A stretch of 64,000 nucleotides of DNA from Streptomyces scopuliridis RB72 (GCF_000718095.1 NZ_JOEI01000003.1:186001-250000); one strand, 5' to 3'. Positions 21,776 to 30,955 are shown, counted from the stretch's first letter. Program-made: numbers and translations. The notes: generated from the sequence alone by a model not told the origin.

Positions 21776-23842
21776 ATGTCCGGTTCCGGTATCGGTGAGG
21801 AGATGGGTGCTCAGGGCGCCCGTGTACGGGCTCTCGCCGTGCTGCGCATCCGCAGCAGGGCGCTGGCCGTGGCGCTGCTGCCCGCCGCCGTCGCCGTCGT
21901 ACTGCTCGTCGGCGGGGCCACGGGGCGCCTCGGCGGCGGAGGCTGGGACATCGCGCGCTGGGCCGTGACGGGCTTCGCGCTCGTCGTGCTGCTGCTCGCG
22001 GGCGCCGTCGCCGCCGTGGTCGCCCGCGCCAGGCCCGCGCTGAGCCCGACCGTCCCGGTCACCGAGAAGGCCGCCCCCGATCTCTACCGGCTGGTGCGCG
22101 ATCTCGCGGAGCGGCTCGACGTGCCCGCCCCCTCCGCCATAGCGCTGACCCCGGACTGCGACAGCTGGCTGGAGGACCGTACGCATCCGGCGCACGCCGA
22201 GGCGCTCTCGGGTACGCGCCCGGACGCATATGCGCATCCGCGCGCGCTGTCCGGCTTCGGCGGCGGCCGTCGGCGCGCCGCCCGGCGGATCCCGGCCGCC
22301 CCCGTCCTCGTGATCGGTTCGCCCTTCCTGTGGTGGATGCGGGTCGCGGAGCTGCGCGCCGTGCTCGCCCCCGTCGTGGCGGGTACGGGGCCCTCGGCGC
22401 ATCCGGACATAGCCGCGGCCCGCCGGTTCGTCCGGGGGCTGGACGCGGCGGTGGCCGTCGCGTCCCGGCCGGGCCTGGGGCCGATACGACGCATGGCGCT
22501 GGGCTTTGTCGGCCGGGTCGCCAAGCTGCTGCTGCGCGGCTGCGGTGAGCATGCCGCGCTGATGGAGCGTGGCGTCGCGGCGGCCGCGTCCGAGCGCGCG
22601 CAGGCGGTGGACTACGGTCTGCGGATCGTAGCCCAGGAGCAGGTGGGCCTCGCGTACGCGGGCTGGGACCGGCTGCTGACCAGGGTCGCGCTGCCCGCGT
22701 GGCGCATGGGCCGCTGGCCCTCCCGGCTGGACGCCGGCGTGGTGTCAGCGCTCACCGAGCTGTCCCGCCGCGACCGCCTCGCCGAGGGTTTCGCCTCCCG
22801 GCTCGGCGAGCGTCCCGCCTGCGATCTGCTCGAAGAACCGGGCGTGGTCGACGAGGCGGCCTCCCTGCTGGCCGCCCGCCTCTTCCACGGCGGTCCGGCC
22901 GAGGCGGGCCCGGACTGGTCCCCGGTGGACTGGCAGCAGTATCCGGAAGAGGTGGTCGACCGTAAGTGGCGTACGGAAGCGGCCAGGCTGCACCGTGTCC
23001 TCGACACCATGGGGGTACGGCGCTCCGCCGACCCCGCGGGCTCCGCCCTGAGCCCTGGCCCGACCCTGGAAAGGGTCATCGACCACCTCTCCCGGCACGA
23101 TGCCGGTACGGGCGGTCCTACCGGAACCGGCGGTCCTACCGGAACGGGTGGCCCTACCGGAACGGGTGGCCCCACCGGAACGTGCGGCCCCACCGGGATC
23201 AACGGACTCACTGGCTCCAATAACTCCACCACGGCCGACGAGGCGAGTGGAACCGTCGGGCCCGGCCACCCCGCCGGAACCCCCGAAACCCCCGGCGCCC
23301 CCGGAAGCCACGGGCCTGCCGGAACCCCCGGCGCCCCCGGCGCCCCCGGAACCCCCGGTGCCCCCGGAACCCCCGGCGCCCCCGGAAGCCACGGGCCTGC
23401 CGGAACACCCGGACCCCCCGGAACCGCCAGGACCGGCGAGGTCAGTGAGGCCGGCGACGCCCTGGCCGCCGGCATCAGTGCGGAGCTCGCCCGCGAAGAG
23501 GCAGCCGCCGCCCCGGCCGCCCCGGCCGAGGCCGCGAGCGACGCGCTCGCGCTCTGGGGCACCGACCCGCTGCCCCTCTTCCCGCTCCAGCCGCCCCGCA
23601 GCGGCCGTGAACTGCTCGCCGACCATGTCACGGCGATGGTCTGCTGCTCCGCCGTCGATACGGCGGGCGCCGTGCCCGGCCTCGACTGGCTCGACGGCCC
23701 GGCCCTCCTGATCGACGGCGAGCGCCGCGCGGATCTGGGCGGGCGCGTCCTCAGCCTGGTCGAGGGCGGCGACGCCGAGCCGCTCCGTTCGTGGCTGACG
23801 TCGCTCGGCGTACGGGCCGAGAAGCCCGTGCGCCTCGTGTGA
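21776..23842 (+). CDS. Membrane protein with degenerate M48-like core and collagen-like repeats
   Basis: The 688-residue protein has two N-terminal membrane segments (ALAVALLPAAVAVVLLVGG at about 36-54 and ALVVLLLAGAVAAVVARA at about 70-87). The next part, VTEKAAPDLYRLVRDLAERL then ELRAVLAPVVAG, lines up with M48 zinc peptidases, but PVVAG stands where HE(L/A)GH is required, so metal binding is lost. Residues about 443-480 are GPTGTG repeats and 500-550 are GTPGAPG collagen-type triplets. A final domain (residues about 570-688) follows. The ATG at 21776 is used; the ATG at 21803 with GGTGAGGAG immediately before it is an alternative. Function unknown; possibly a pseudoprotease scaffold at the membrane. 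Confidence 0.7.
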   Translation: MSGSGIGEEMGAQGARVRALAVLRIRSRALAVALLPAAVAVVLLVGGATGRLGGGGWDIARWAVTGFALVVLLLAGAVAAVVARARPALSPTVPVTEKAAPDLYRLVRDLAERLDVPAPSAIALTPDCDSWLEDRTHPAHAEALSGTRPDAYAHPRALSGFGGGRRRAARRIPAAPVLVIGSPFLWWMRVAELRAVLAPVVAGTGPSAHPDIAAARRFVRGLDAAVAVASRPGLGPIRRMALGFVGRVAKLLLRGCGEHAALMERGVAAAASERAQAVDYGLRIVAQEQVGLAYAGWDRLLTRVALPAWRMGRWPSRLDAGVVSALTELSRRDRLAEGFASRLGERPACDLLEEPGVVDEAASLLAARLFHGGPAEAGPDWSPVDWQQYPEEVVDRKWRTEAARLHRVLDTMGVRRSADPAGSALSPGPTLERVIDHLSRHDAGTGGPTGTGGPTGTGGPTGTGGPTGTCGPTGINGLTGSNNSTTADEASGTVGPGHPAGTPETPGAPGSHGPAGTPGAPGAPGTPGAPGTPGAPGSHGPAGTPGPPGTARTGEVSEAGDALAAGISAELAREEAAAAPAAPAEAASDALALWGTDPLPLFPLQPPRSGRELLADHVTAMVCCSAVDTAGAVPGLDWLDGPALLIDGERRADLGGRVLSLVEGGDAEPLRSWLTSLGVRAEKPVRLV
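23103..23430 (+). repeat. Gly-X-Y coding repeats in the membrane protein
   Basis: Tandem 18-bp units encoding GPTGTG occupy about 23110-23190, and 9- to 18-bp units encoding G-(T/A)-P triplets occupy about 23275-23430. They are short, imperfect coding repeats, not an intergenic array. They should be variable in copy number between strains. Confidence 0.7.
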
Positions 23843-24193
23843 GCCCCACCACACACCCCCACGCGCCACCCGGCACCACCCGCCAAAGCCCGGCGCCGCC
23901 CGCCAAAGCCCGGCGCCGCCCCCGTACCTGCCTCTTACCACCTCATCGACCGCGATCGCGGACCATCCCTTATCACACCGTGAATCACCATTGTCGCGTT
24001 CCGTTAAGGTTAATTCGCAACGAACGGTGACGGAGTGCGTGCGTAATGTGATGTGCTGGGGGTCGCCGCTTACACCCGACCGCTTCACCGGCCGGATAAA
24101 CGGTCGTATCACCGGCGCGTCGGTGCTCGCGTCGGCGCATTTGTCAACGGTCGTGCCACCTGATGGCGCGGGGGCTCGGAGGAGGGGCGCACC
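23843..24193. other. 351-bp intergenic region
   Basis: No supported gene. It holds two copies of CGCCAAAGCCCGGCGCCGCC at 23880-23920 and a relatively A/T-rich patch at 23960-24015 (TTATCACACCGTGAATCACC) that may contain the promoter of the next gene, but no convincing -35/-10 pair was found. Confidence 0.4.
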
Positions 24194-25699
24194 ATGGGGG
24201 CGGACCAGATCCGGCGGTGGGAATCGGGCGCGCTCGCCCACGCGGTCAGCGATCCCTTCGGCCAGGGCCCGCTGCCCTGGCTGCGCGGCAGCGAGAACTA
24301 CTTCGACGACACCGGCCATGTCGTCCCCTGGTACGCCGATCCGAATCTGGGCAGCGGCAGCCAGGGCAACCACGCCGGTTACGGCCACCACGGCGGCAGC
24401 GCCGGCAGCGGTGGCACCCGTACCGCCGATGACGTACGGCGTCAGATCAAGGGCTTCGCGTCCACCGGCGCCGTCGCCCCCGGCGAAGCCATCGACTTCC
24501 ATGTCACCGTCGACCCGCCCCAGCAGTTCTCGGTCGACATTTACCGGATCGGGCATTACGGCGGCGACGGCGCCCGCAAGATCATCACCAGTCCCCGGCT
24601 CTCCGGGATCGTTCAGCCGCCCCCGCTCGCCGCCGACCGGACCGTCTCCTGCCATCACTGGTGGCTCTCCTGGCGGCTCCAGATCCCGGAGTTCTGGGCG
24701 CTCGGCGCCTATGTCGCCGTCCTCACGACGGTCGACGGCTACCGCTCCCACATCCCCTTCACGGTCCGCGACAGCCACCCCGCCGACCTGCTTCTGCTCC
24801 TCCCCGACATCACCTGGCAGGCGTACAACCTCTACCCCGAGGACGGCCACACCGGCGCCAGCCTCTACCACGCCTGGGACGAGCAGGGCCGGCTCCTCGG
24901 CGAGCAGGACGCCGCCACGACCGTCTCCTTCGACCGTCCCTACGCGGGCGCGGGGCTGCCCCTCCATGTCGGCCACGCCTACGACTTCATCCGCTGGGCC
25001 GAGCGGTACGGCTACGACCTCGCGTACGCCGACACCCGCGATCTGCACGCGGGCCGCGTCGACCCCAGCCGCTACCGGGGCCTGGTCTTCCCCGGCCATG
25101 ACGAGTACTGGTCCGTCCCCATGCGCCGGACCGTCGAGGCCGCGCGCGACGGCGGCACCTCACTGGTCTTCCTCTCCGCCAACACGATGTACTGGCAGGT
25201 GGAGTTGGGGCCCTCGGCCTCCGGCGTCCCGGACCGGCTGCTCACCTGCCGCAAGCGCCGCGGCCCGGGCCGGCCCGCGCTCTGGCGCGAGGTGGACAGG
25301 CCGGAGCAGCAGCTGCTCGGAATCCAGTACGCGGGCCGCGTCCCCGAGCCGCGCCCCCTGGTCGTACGGAACGCCGACCACTGGCTCTGGGAAGCCACCG
25401 GCGCGACGGAGGGCGACGAGATCGAGGGTCTCGTCGCGGGTGAGGCGGACCGTTACTTCCCGCGCACCGCACTCCCCGACCACCAGGACCGCATCCTGCT
25501 CGCGCACTCCCCGTACCGCGATCTCGACAACAGCCGGCGCCACCAGGAGACCTCGCTCTACCGCGCCCCGTCCGGCGCGCTCGTCTTCGCGTCGGGGACC
25601 TTCGCCTGGTCCCCGGCGCTGGACCGGCCCGGCCATGTGGACCCCCGTATCCAGCGCGCGACGGCCAACCTCCTGGACCGGATCTGCAAGCGGGACTGA
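24194..25699 (+). CDS. N,N-dimethylformamidase beta subunit-like protein
   Basis: The 501-residue protein matches the large-subunit C-terminal domain of N,N-dimethylformamidase: an N-terminal beta domain with VDIYRIGHYGGDGARKI, then LLLLPDITWQAYNLYPEDG, the sequence YDLAYADTRDLHAG, GLVFPGHDEYWSVPMR (Glu/His of a putative metal site) and SLVFLSANTMYWQVEL. Similar proteins are common in Streptomyces as single-gene homologues, without the small alpha subunit, so the substrate is probably not DMF. There is no signal peptide; a cytosolic location is inferred. A Gly/His-rich insert lies at about 55-75. GGAGGGGC precedes the ATG. Confidence 0.8.
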   Translation: MGADQIRRWESGALAHAVSDPFGQGPLPWLRGSENYFDDTGHVVPWYADPNLGSGSQGNHAGYGHHGGSAGSGGTRTADDVRRQIKGFASTGAVAPGEAIDFHVTVDPPQQFSVDIYRIGHYGGDGARKIITSPRLSGIVQPPPLAADRTVSCHHWWLSWRLQIPEFWALGAYVAVLTTVDGYRSHIPFTVRDSHPADLLLLLPDITWQAYNLYPEDGHTGASLYHAWDEQGRLLGEQDAATTVSFDRPYAGAGLPLHVGHAYDFIRWAERYGYDLAYADTRDLHAGRVDPSRYRGLVFPGHDEYWSVPMRRTVEAARDGGTSLVFLSANTMYWQVELGPSASGVPDRLLTCRKRRGPGRPALWREVDRPEQQLLGIQYAGRVPEPRPLVVRNADHWLWEATGATEGDEIEGLVAGEADRYFPRTALPDHQDRILLAHSPYRDLDNSRRHQETSLYRAPSGALVFASGTFAWSPALDRPGHVDPRIQRATANLLDRICKRD

Positions 25700-25854
25700 C
25701 GGGACTGACACGGGACTGACAGGGGACTGAACGGCGCGCGCGGCCCCGCGCCGACACTCCTGAACGGCGCGCGGCACCCCTGCGAGCTGGGACTTCCGGC
25801 ATACGGGAGAATCGAGGCGATCTCTCAGATCGGACAGAACCACGGGGAGGAACC

Positions 25855-26754
25855 GTGTCCGGATTCGTAGAAAAGCCCGAGCCCGTAGAGGTGCCGGGTC
25901 TGGTGCATATCCACACCGGCAAGGTGCGGGATCTGTACCGGAACGAGGCGGGCGACCTCGTGATGGTCGCCAGTGACCGAATGTCCGCGTACGACTGGGT
26001 GCTGCCCACCGAAATCCCCGACAAGGGCCGGGTGCTCACCCAGCTCTCGCTCTGGTGGTTCGAGAAGCTCATCGATCTCGTGCCCAACCATGTGATCTCC
26101 ACCGACCTCCCCTCGGGCGCGCCCGCCGACTGGGCCGGCCGCACCCTCATCTGCCGGTCGCTCCGGATGATCCCGGTGGAGTGCGTCGCCCGCGGCTATC
26201 TGACCGGCTCGGGTCTCGCGGAGTACAAGGAGTCCCGCACCGTCTGCGGGCTCGCGCTCCCCGAGGGCCTCATGGACGGCTCCGAGCTGCCCGCCCCGAT
26301 CTTCACGCCCGCCACCAAGGCGGCCGTGGGCGACCACGACGAGAACGTCCCGTACGAGGAAGTGGCCCGCCAGGTCGGCGCGGAGACCGCGGCCCTGCTG
26401 CGCCGGACGACCCTCGACGTCTACGGCCGGGCCCGGGACATCGCCCACGACCGGGGGATCATCCTCGCCGACACCAAGTTCGAGTTCGGCTTCGACGGCG
26501 AGCGGCTGGTGATCGCCGATGAGGTGCTGACCCCCGACTCCTCGCGTTTCTGGCCGGCCGAAGCCTGGGAGCCGGGCCGCCCGCAGCCGTCGTACGACAA
26601 GCAGTACGTACGCGACTGGCTGACCTCCCCGGCGTCCGGCTGGGACCGCGCGAGCGAGCAGCCGCCGCCCCCGCTGCCGCAGGAGATCGTCGACGCGACC
26701 CGTGCGAAGTACCTGGAGGCGTACGAGCGCCTCACCGGCCTCAGCTGGCAGTAG
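25855..26754 (+). CDS. purC: SAICAR synthase
   Basis: The 299-residue phosphoribosylaminoimidazole-succinocarboxamide synthase condenses CAIR with aspartate. Motifs present are HTGKVRDLYR, VASDRMSAYDWVLPTEIPDK, VECVARGYLTGSG, IFTPATKA and LADTKFEFGFDG, ending in the C-terminal IVDATRAKYLEAYERLTG. It is the long actinobacterial/eukaryote-like form. The GTG at 25855 has GGGGAGG nine bases upstream. A 16-bp hairpin follows, then tRNA-Gly. Confidence 0.96.
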   Translation: MSGFVEKPEPVEVPGLVHIHTGKVRDLYRNEAGDLVMVASDRMSAYDWVLPTEIPDKGRVLTQLSLWWFEKLIDLVPNHVISTDLPSGAPADWAGRTLICRSLRMIPVECVARGYLTGSGLAEYKESRTVCGLALPEGLMDGSELPAPIFTPATKAAVGDHDENVPYEEVARQVGAETAALLRRTTLDVYGRARDIAHDRGIILADTKFEFGFDGERLVIADEVLTPDSSRFWPAEAWEPGRPQPSYDKQYVRDWLTSPASGWDRASEQPPPPLPQEIVDATRAKYLEAYERLTGLSWQ

Positions 26755-26805
26755 GCCCGGCACGAGCAGCGGCCGGAACACGCGGCGGAAGCCGCCGGAA
26801 CACCA

Positions 26806-26840
26806 AGAAGCCCCCCGACCGATCCGGCCGGGGGGCTTCT
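26806..26840. terminator. Terminator after purC
   Basis: A 16-bp stem (26806-26821 with 26825-26840, one mismatch) with loop ATC. It lies between purC and the tRNA-Gly on the other strand, so it can serve both. Confidence 0.75.
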
Positions 26841-26846
26841 GTACGG

Positions 26847-26919
26847 AGCGGACGACCAGGTTCGAACTGGCGACCTCAACCTTGGCAAGGTTGCGCTCTA
26901 CCAACTGAGCTACGTCCGC
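26847..26919 (-). tRNA. tRNA-Gly(GCC), copy 1
   Basis: The minus strand folds as a 73-nt tRNA with acceptor GCGGACG/CGTCCGC, discriminator U, anticodon loop TTGGCAA and T arm CCAGTTCGAACCTGG. An identical gene lies at 30994-31066 in the same orientation. Confidence 0.96.
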
Positions 26920-26941
26920 ATGCGCCGTGGCGCGGAGCCAA

Positions 26942-27553
26942 CTATACCCAACCTCGCTCGCGTGCGAGACGCACCGCCGTATGACGGTTCTCCGCCCCCA
27001 GTTTGGAGGCCGCCGACGACAGATAGTTCCGTACGGTCCCCTGCGACAGCGACGCCCGCTCCGCGACGTCCGCGATCGGCGCCCCGTCCGCCGCCAGCTC
27101 CAGGACCTCGGCCTCCCGCGCGGTCAGTGGCGAGTCCCCGGCCGAGATCGCGTCCGCCGCCAACTCGGGGTCGACGAAACGGTTCCCGGCGTGGACGGTA
27201 CGGATGATCTCGGCGAGCTGCCGCGCGCTCACGGTCTTCGGTACGAAGCCGCGTACGCCCGCGGCCAGCGCCCGCTTCAGATGGCCTGGCCGGCCATGGC
27301 TGGTCACGATCATCGTGCGGCAGCCGGGCAGTTCGGTACGGAGCGATGTGGCGACTTTCACACCGTCCGCGCCCGGCATCTGGAGATCCAGTACGGCCAC
27401 ATCGGGCCGGTGGGCCCGTGCCATCGCCAGCGCTTCCGGCCCGGAGGCCGCCTCGGCGACCACGACCAGATCGTCTTCGAGCGCGAGCAGCGCGGCGAGC
27501 GCACCCCGGATCAGATGCTCGTCGTCGGCGAGCAGGACGCGAACAGGACTCAT
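26942..27553 (-). CDS. LuxR/NarL-type response regulator
   Basis: The 203-residue protein has an N-terminal receiver (VRVLLADDEHLIRGAL with the acidic pair, phospho-acceptor Asp in VAVLDLQMPG, Thr/Ser in MIVTSHG, Lys in GFVPKTV) and a C-terminal LuxR helix-turn-helix (LTAREAEVLELAADGAPIAD then LSQGTVRNYLSSAASKLG). It is the partner of the histidine kinase, whose stop overlaps its start by four bases (ATGA). It probably controls the ABC exporter genes upstream in the same operon. Ends 22 bp from the tRNA-Gly. Confidence 0.93.
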   Translation of the reverse strand: MSPVRVLLADDEHLIRGALAALLALEDDLVVVAEAASGPEALAMARAHRPDVAVLDLQMPGADGVKVATSLRTELPGCRTMIVTSHGRPGHLKRALAAGVRGFVPKTVSARQLAEIIRTVHAGNRFVDPELAADAISAGDSPLTAREAEVLELAADGAPIADVAERASLSQGTVRNYLSSAASKLGAENRHTAVRLARERGWV

Positions 27554-29004
27554 ACCGCCACCTCCTCGCCGGTCTCGTCGGCCTCATCGGCCACAGGGCG
27601 GACGTCCCCGGTGGCCGTCCCCGGCAGCGGCACCCGCGCCGTCAGTACGAAGCGGCCGTCCGCCGTGCTCCCCGCGTCGAGGGTCCCGTCCAGCGCGGCC
27701 AGCCGCTCCCGCAGCCCCGCGAGCCCGGAGCCCTTCCCTGACAGTCCGGAGTGCTTCCCCGCCAGGCTGGAGTCCTTCCCGGCCAGCCCGGATCCGCGTC
27801 GCGCGAGCCCTGGGCCCTTCCCGATCCGTGCACCGGCACCGGCACCGGCACCGGCATCCGGCACCCCGTCGTTCTCCACGGTCAGCACCGCCTCCCGGCC
27901 GCCGGATCCGTCGCTCGGCCCGCCGCCCGGCCCGCCGTGCGACCCCTCGCCGGCCCCCGGCCCCCCGGTCTGCGACAGCCGTACCGTGCACCGCCGGGCG
28001 TCCCCGTGCCGCAGCACATTCGTCGTCGCCTCCCGTACCACCCACCCGAGAGCCGACTGAACCTCGGCGGACAGTCCGCCGACATCGCCCCCCTTGATCC
28101 GGCAGTCGATGCCCGCCGCCTTCAACACGCCCCGGGCTCCTTCCAGTTCGGTGTGCAGATCCGCTTCCCGGTAGCCGCGTACGACCTCCCGTACCTCCCG
28201 CTGCGACTCCTGCGCTATCCGCTGCACCTCGGTCATCTGGGCCGCCGCCCCCGGCCGGTCGCGCTCGGCCAGCTGGACCGCCAGCTCGCTCTTCAGCGCG
28301 ATCACCGCGAGGTTGCGGCCCATGACATCGTGCAGATCGCGCCCGAAACGCAGCCGCTCCTCCGCGATCGCGAGCCGCGTATGCAGCTCGCGCGCCTCGT
28401 CCAGCTCCCAGACGACGCTGACCAGCCAGGCCGAGAAGACATAGGTGACGGCGAGAGCCGCGCCCGTGGCGGTGACTCCGGCCGCGTTCGCGGCGGCGTT
28501 GTTCCACTCCAGCCCGAGCAGCAGACTCATGGCCGCCGTACCGACCGCCGTACCGAGCACGGCGTACACCCTGTGCGCCGCCGTGCGCAGGCCCAGCGTG
28601 ATCGCCGCCAGACCGAAGCCGGCGATCCCCATCAGCAGAAACGCGTAGTCCTGGTCCTGCGGAAGCGTGTCGGTGCTCCGCAGCGCGAGCAGGAGGATGA
28701 TGCCTCCGCCCGTCAGCGCGGAAACGCCCAGAATCAGCCGTACGGGCTGCTCGCGCCGCCCAAGGCGCCAGTCCATGGCCGTGGACAGCAGTGCGCCGGA
28801 CAGCGTGGCATGCGCCATGACCAGAAGGAACAGCCAGCCGCCGAGCTGATCTCCGCCCTCGTCGAGGAGCTGCGGAATGCCGATCGCGCCGACCTCGATG
28901 CCCGCGAGGGCATGGAATGTCCAGCGGGTGTAGAGCTCGACCTTGGCCATGTTGCTCCTGGCCGGCCCGCCCCTGCTGTGCCACCAGCCCGTCAGTCTGG
29001 ACAT
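27550..29004 (-). CDS. Sensor histidine kinase, DesK/NarL-partner type
   Basis: The 484-residue kinase has about five or six N-terminal membrane segments (for example VGAIGIPQLLDEGGDQLGGW onward and LILGVSALTGGGIILLLAL), then the HisKA_3 box RFGRDLHDVMGRNLAVIALK with the phosphorylated His, and an HATPase domain with N box WVVREATTNVLRHG and VENDGV. The lid of the ATPase domain is expanded by tandem heptads (GSGLAGK, DSSLAGK, HSGLSGK) before the normal GSGLAGLRERLAAL, and by a GAGAGA run. The ATG at 29004 follows GAGGAAGGG. It is third in the ABC exporter/two-component operon. Confidence 0.92.
   Translation of the reverse strand: MSRLTGWWHSRGGPARSNMAKVELYTRWTFHALAGIEVGAIGIPQLLDEGGDQLGGWLFLLVMAHATLSGALLSTAMDWRLGRREQPVRLILGVSALTGGGIILLLALRSTDTLPQDQDYAFLLMGIAGFGLAAITLGLRTAAHRVYAVLGTAVGTAAMSLLLGLEWNNAAANAAGVTATGAALAVTYVFSAWLVSVVWELDEARELHTRLAIAEERLRFGRDLHDVMGRNLAVIALKSELAVQLAERDRPGAAAQMTEVQRIAQESQREVREVVRGYREADLHTELEGARGVLKAAGIDCRIKGGDVGGLSAEVQSALGWVVREATTNVLRHGDARRCTVRLSQTGGPGAGEGSHGGPGGGPSDGSGGREAVLTVENDGVPDAGAGAGAGARIGKGPGLARRGSGLAGKDSSLAGKHSGLSGKGSGLAGLRERLAALDGTLDAGSTADGRFVLTARVPLPGTATGDVRPVADEADETGEEVAV
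27718..27857 (-). repeat. 21-bp and 6-bp tandem repeats in the kinase ATP lid
   Basis: About five imperfect 21-bp units (27718-27822) encode x-SGLAGK heptads, and four to five CCGGCA units (27831-27857) encode Gly-Ala. They lie in the loop between the G1 and G2 boxes of the HATPase domain and keep the frame open. Confidence 0.7.
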
Positions 29005-29043
29005 CGCGCCCTTCCTCGGTGTCCTGGTGCCTGTGTCCGTGTC

Positions 29044-29868
29044 TCAGCGACGTGGCTCCCAGCGGAACCATCGCTGTACAGCAAACACTGAGAGGATGGT
29101 CCAAACCAAGGCGCTCAGCGCCGCGCCGAGCAGGTCGTTCCCTTCCGCCCCGCCGAGCCAGCCCGCGCGGATCAGCGTCATGGCCCCGGTCACCGGCAGC
29201 AGTTCGCACAGCGAGGCCACCCGGTCGGGCAGCGCCTCCAGCGGTACGAACAGCCCCGAGCCGACGACCGAGATCATGAACAGCGGCATGCTGGTGATCT
29301 GGGCGCTCTCGACGGTACGGGTGAACGCGGAGGTCACCGCCGCCAGCGCGCTGAGCAGCACCAGCCCGATCAGCAGCCCGCCGACCAGCACCACCGGCTG
29401 TCGCGGCGCGCGTACGTCGAGGAACGCGACCGCTGCGGCGATCATCACGGCGGACTGTACGAACGCCAGCCCGGCCGCCGGCAGCGCGGTGCCGACCAGG
29501 ATCTCCCGGTCGGACGCCTCCATCGTGCGCAGCCGCTTGAGCACCAGTTCCTCGCGCCGCGCCGTGTACGCGGAGGTGAGACTGCCGTAGACGGCCATCA
29601 CCAGCACCATGCCGATGCCGCCGGTCATCGACGCCTCGATGACGCTGAACCCGGTGTCGCCGAGGTCGATCCTGCCGAGCGATTCCCTGATCGCCACGAT
29701 CATCCCCAGCGGCACGAACAGGGCGGTGAACAGCGCCGTCCTGTTCCGTACGAGCAGCGAGAACTCGGCCCGGCCGAGCGCCTTGAGGCGGTCCCCGGTC
29801 GTGGTCGTCCGTACGCCGGTCTCCCGGCTCCGCGGGCTCTCCGTCTCCCCCGTGCTCACCGTGCTCAT
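29044..29868 (-). CDS. ABC-2 type exporter permease
   Basis: The 274-residue integral membrane protein has six predicted membrane segments, e.g. ALFTALFVPLGMIVAI, GIGMVLVMAVYGSLTSAY, AVMIAAAVAFL, VLVGGLLIGLVLLSALAAVT, PLFMISVVGSGLFVPL and LLGAALSALVWTILSVFAV. This is the usual ABC-2 (multidrug/antibiotic) permease plan. A Thr/Arg-rich hydrophilic N-terminus precedes the first segment. Its ATG at 29868 overlaps the stop of the ATPase gene (ATGA), giving coupled translation. Substrate is unknown; the linked two-component system suggests response to a cell-envelope or peptide signal. Confidence 0.9.
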   Translation of the reverse strand: MSTVSTGETESPRSRETGVRTTTTGDRLKALGRAEFSLLVRNRTALFTALFVPLGMIVAIRESLGRIDLGDTGFSVIEASMTGGIGMVLVMAVYGSLTSAYTARREELVLKRLRTMEASDREILVGTALPAAGLAFVQSAVMIAAAVAFLDVRAPRQPVVLVGGLLIGLVLLSALAAVTSAFTRTVESAQITSMPLFMISVVGSGLFVPLEALPDRVASLCELLPVTGAMTLIRAGWLGGAEGNDLLGAALSALVWTILSVFAVQRWFRWEPRR

Positions 29869-30806
29869 CGCGCGTCCACCGTTTCCACTGCTTCCACCGT
29901 TTCCGCGCCCCGCGCCGCGATGTCGAGAAAGGCTTCTTCGAGGGAGGCGGACCGCGCGTCCAGCGCCCCCAGCTCCACGTTCGACTCCTCGGCCCACCGG
30001 AGGAGTTCGCTCAGATCCCGCTGGAGCCGCTGCGTACGGATCTCCACCGCCCTGCCGTCCGCGGCCGCCCGCAGGGACAGCGGGAGCCGTCCGGCGGGGA
30101 CGTCCTCGGGCAGGACGAAGCGGATCCGGGCCGGCCGGGTGGCGGTCACCTCGGCCGGGGTGCCGGTGACATCGATCCGGCCCCGGTGCATGATCGCCAG
30201 CCGGTCGGCGAGGCTCTCGGCCTCCTCCAGATAGTGCGTGGTCAGCAGCACGGTGGTGCCGCCGTCCCGCAGCTCCCTGACCAATTCCCAGGTGTCGCGC
30301 CGGCCCTCGGCGTCCAGCCCGGTCGTCGGCTCGTCGAGGAAGAGCACCTCGGGCCGGCCGAGCAGCGCGAGCGCCAGATCCAGGCGCCGCTTCTCCCCGC
30401 CGGAGAGCTGTTTGACGCGTACGCCGGAGCGCTCGGTGAGCCCCACCAGATCCAGCGCCTCCTGGGTCGCCCGCGCCCCGCTGGTGCAGCCGGCGCACAT
30501 CCGTACGGTCTCGGCGACCGTCAGATCGGACGGGAAGCCGCCCTCCTGGAGCATCACACCCATGCGGGGCCGGACGGACCTCCGCTCGGTGTACGGATCA
30601 TGGCCCAGCACCCGGACCGTGCCGCCGCTGGGCCGGGCGAGGCCCTCCAGCAGCTCGACGGTGGAGGTCTTGCCCGCGCCGTTCGTCCCCAGCAGCGCGA
30701 ACAGCTCGCCGCGCGCCACGGAGAAGGAGACACCGTCCACCGCCGTGAAGCCGCCGGCGTACGCCCGTCTCAGCTCTTCCACCTCGATTACCGCGTCGTT
30801 CATCAT
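29865..30806 (-). CDS. ABC transporter ATP-binding protein
   Basis: The 313-residue ATPase has Walker A LLGTNGAGKTS, the Q-loop in GVMLQEGGFPSDL, signature LSGGEKRRLDLALALL, Walker B VLFLDEPTTGLD and the H-loop LLTTHYLEEAE. A C-terminal extension (residues about 225-313) is typical of DrrA/multidrug-type exporters. I chose the ATG at 30806 since the conserved DAVIEVEELRRAYAGG starts right after it; an upstream ATG at 30899 would add a Pro/Arg-rich leader. First gene of the operon; forms the transporter with the permease that overlaps its stop. Confidence 0.92.
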   Translation of the reverse strand: MMNDAVIEVEELRRAYAGGFTAVDGVSFSVARGELFALLGTNGAGKTSTVELLEGLARPSGGTVRVLGHDPYTERRSVRPRMGVMLQEGGFPSDLTVAETVRMCAGCTSGARATQEALDLVGLTERSGVRVKQLSGGEKRRLDLALALLGRPEVLFLDEPTTGLDAEGRRDTWELVRELRDGGTTVLLTTHYLEEAESLADRLAIMHRGRIDVTGTPAEVTATRPARIRFVLPEDVPAGRLPLSLRAAADGRAVEIRTQRLQRDLSELLRWAEESNVELGALDARSASLEEAFLDIAARGAETVEAVETVDAR

Positions 30807-30955
30807 GTCTTCGAGGTTTCCGCCCGGCGGGTGCGGTCGGCAGTGCGCGGTGTCATCGCGGCGGATGACATTTGTCATCGGCCGCGATGGGGGATGCACC
30901 GGAAGATACCCGGGGGATACGCCGGGATACGCCGCGATACCCCGGCAAATACGAA

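Noticed and set aside
23103..23430. CRISPR-like short repeats
   Set aside because: They are in-frame coding repeats (GPTGTG, GTPGAP) without unique spacers of constant length.
23990..24016. Promoter TTGTCG/TAAGGT upstream of the DMFase-like gene
   Set aside because: Spacing between the hexamers is 8 or 14 bp, not the 16-19 needed.
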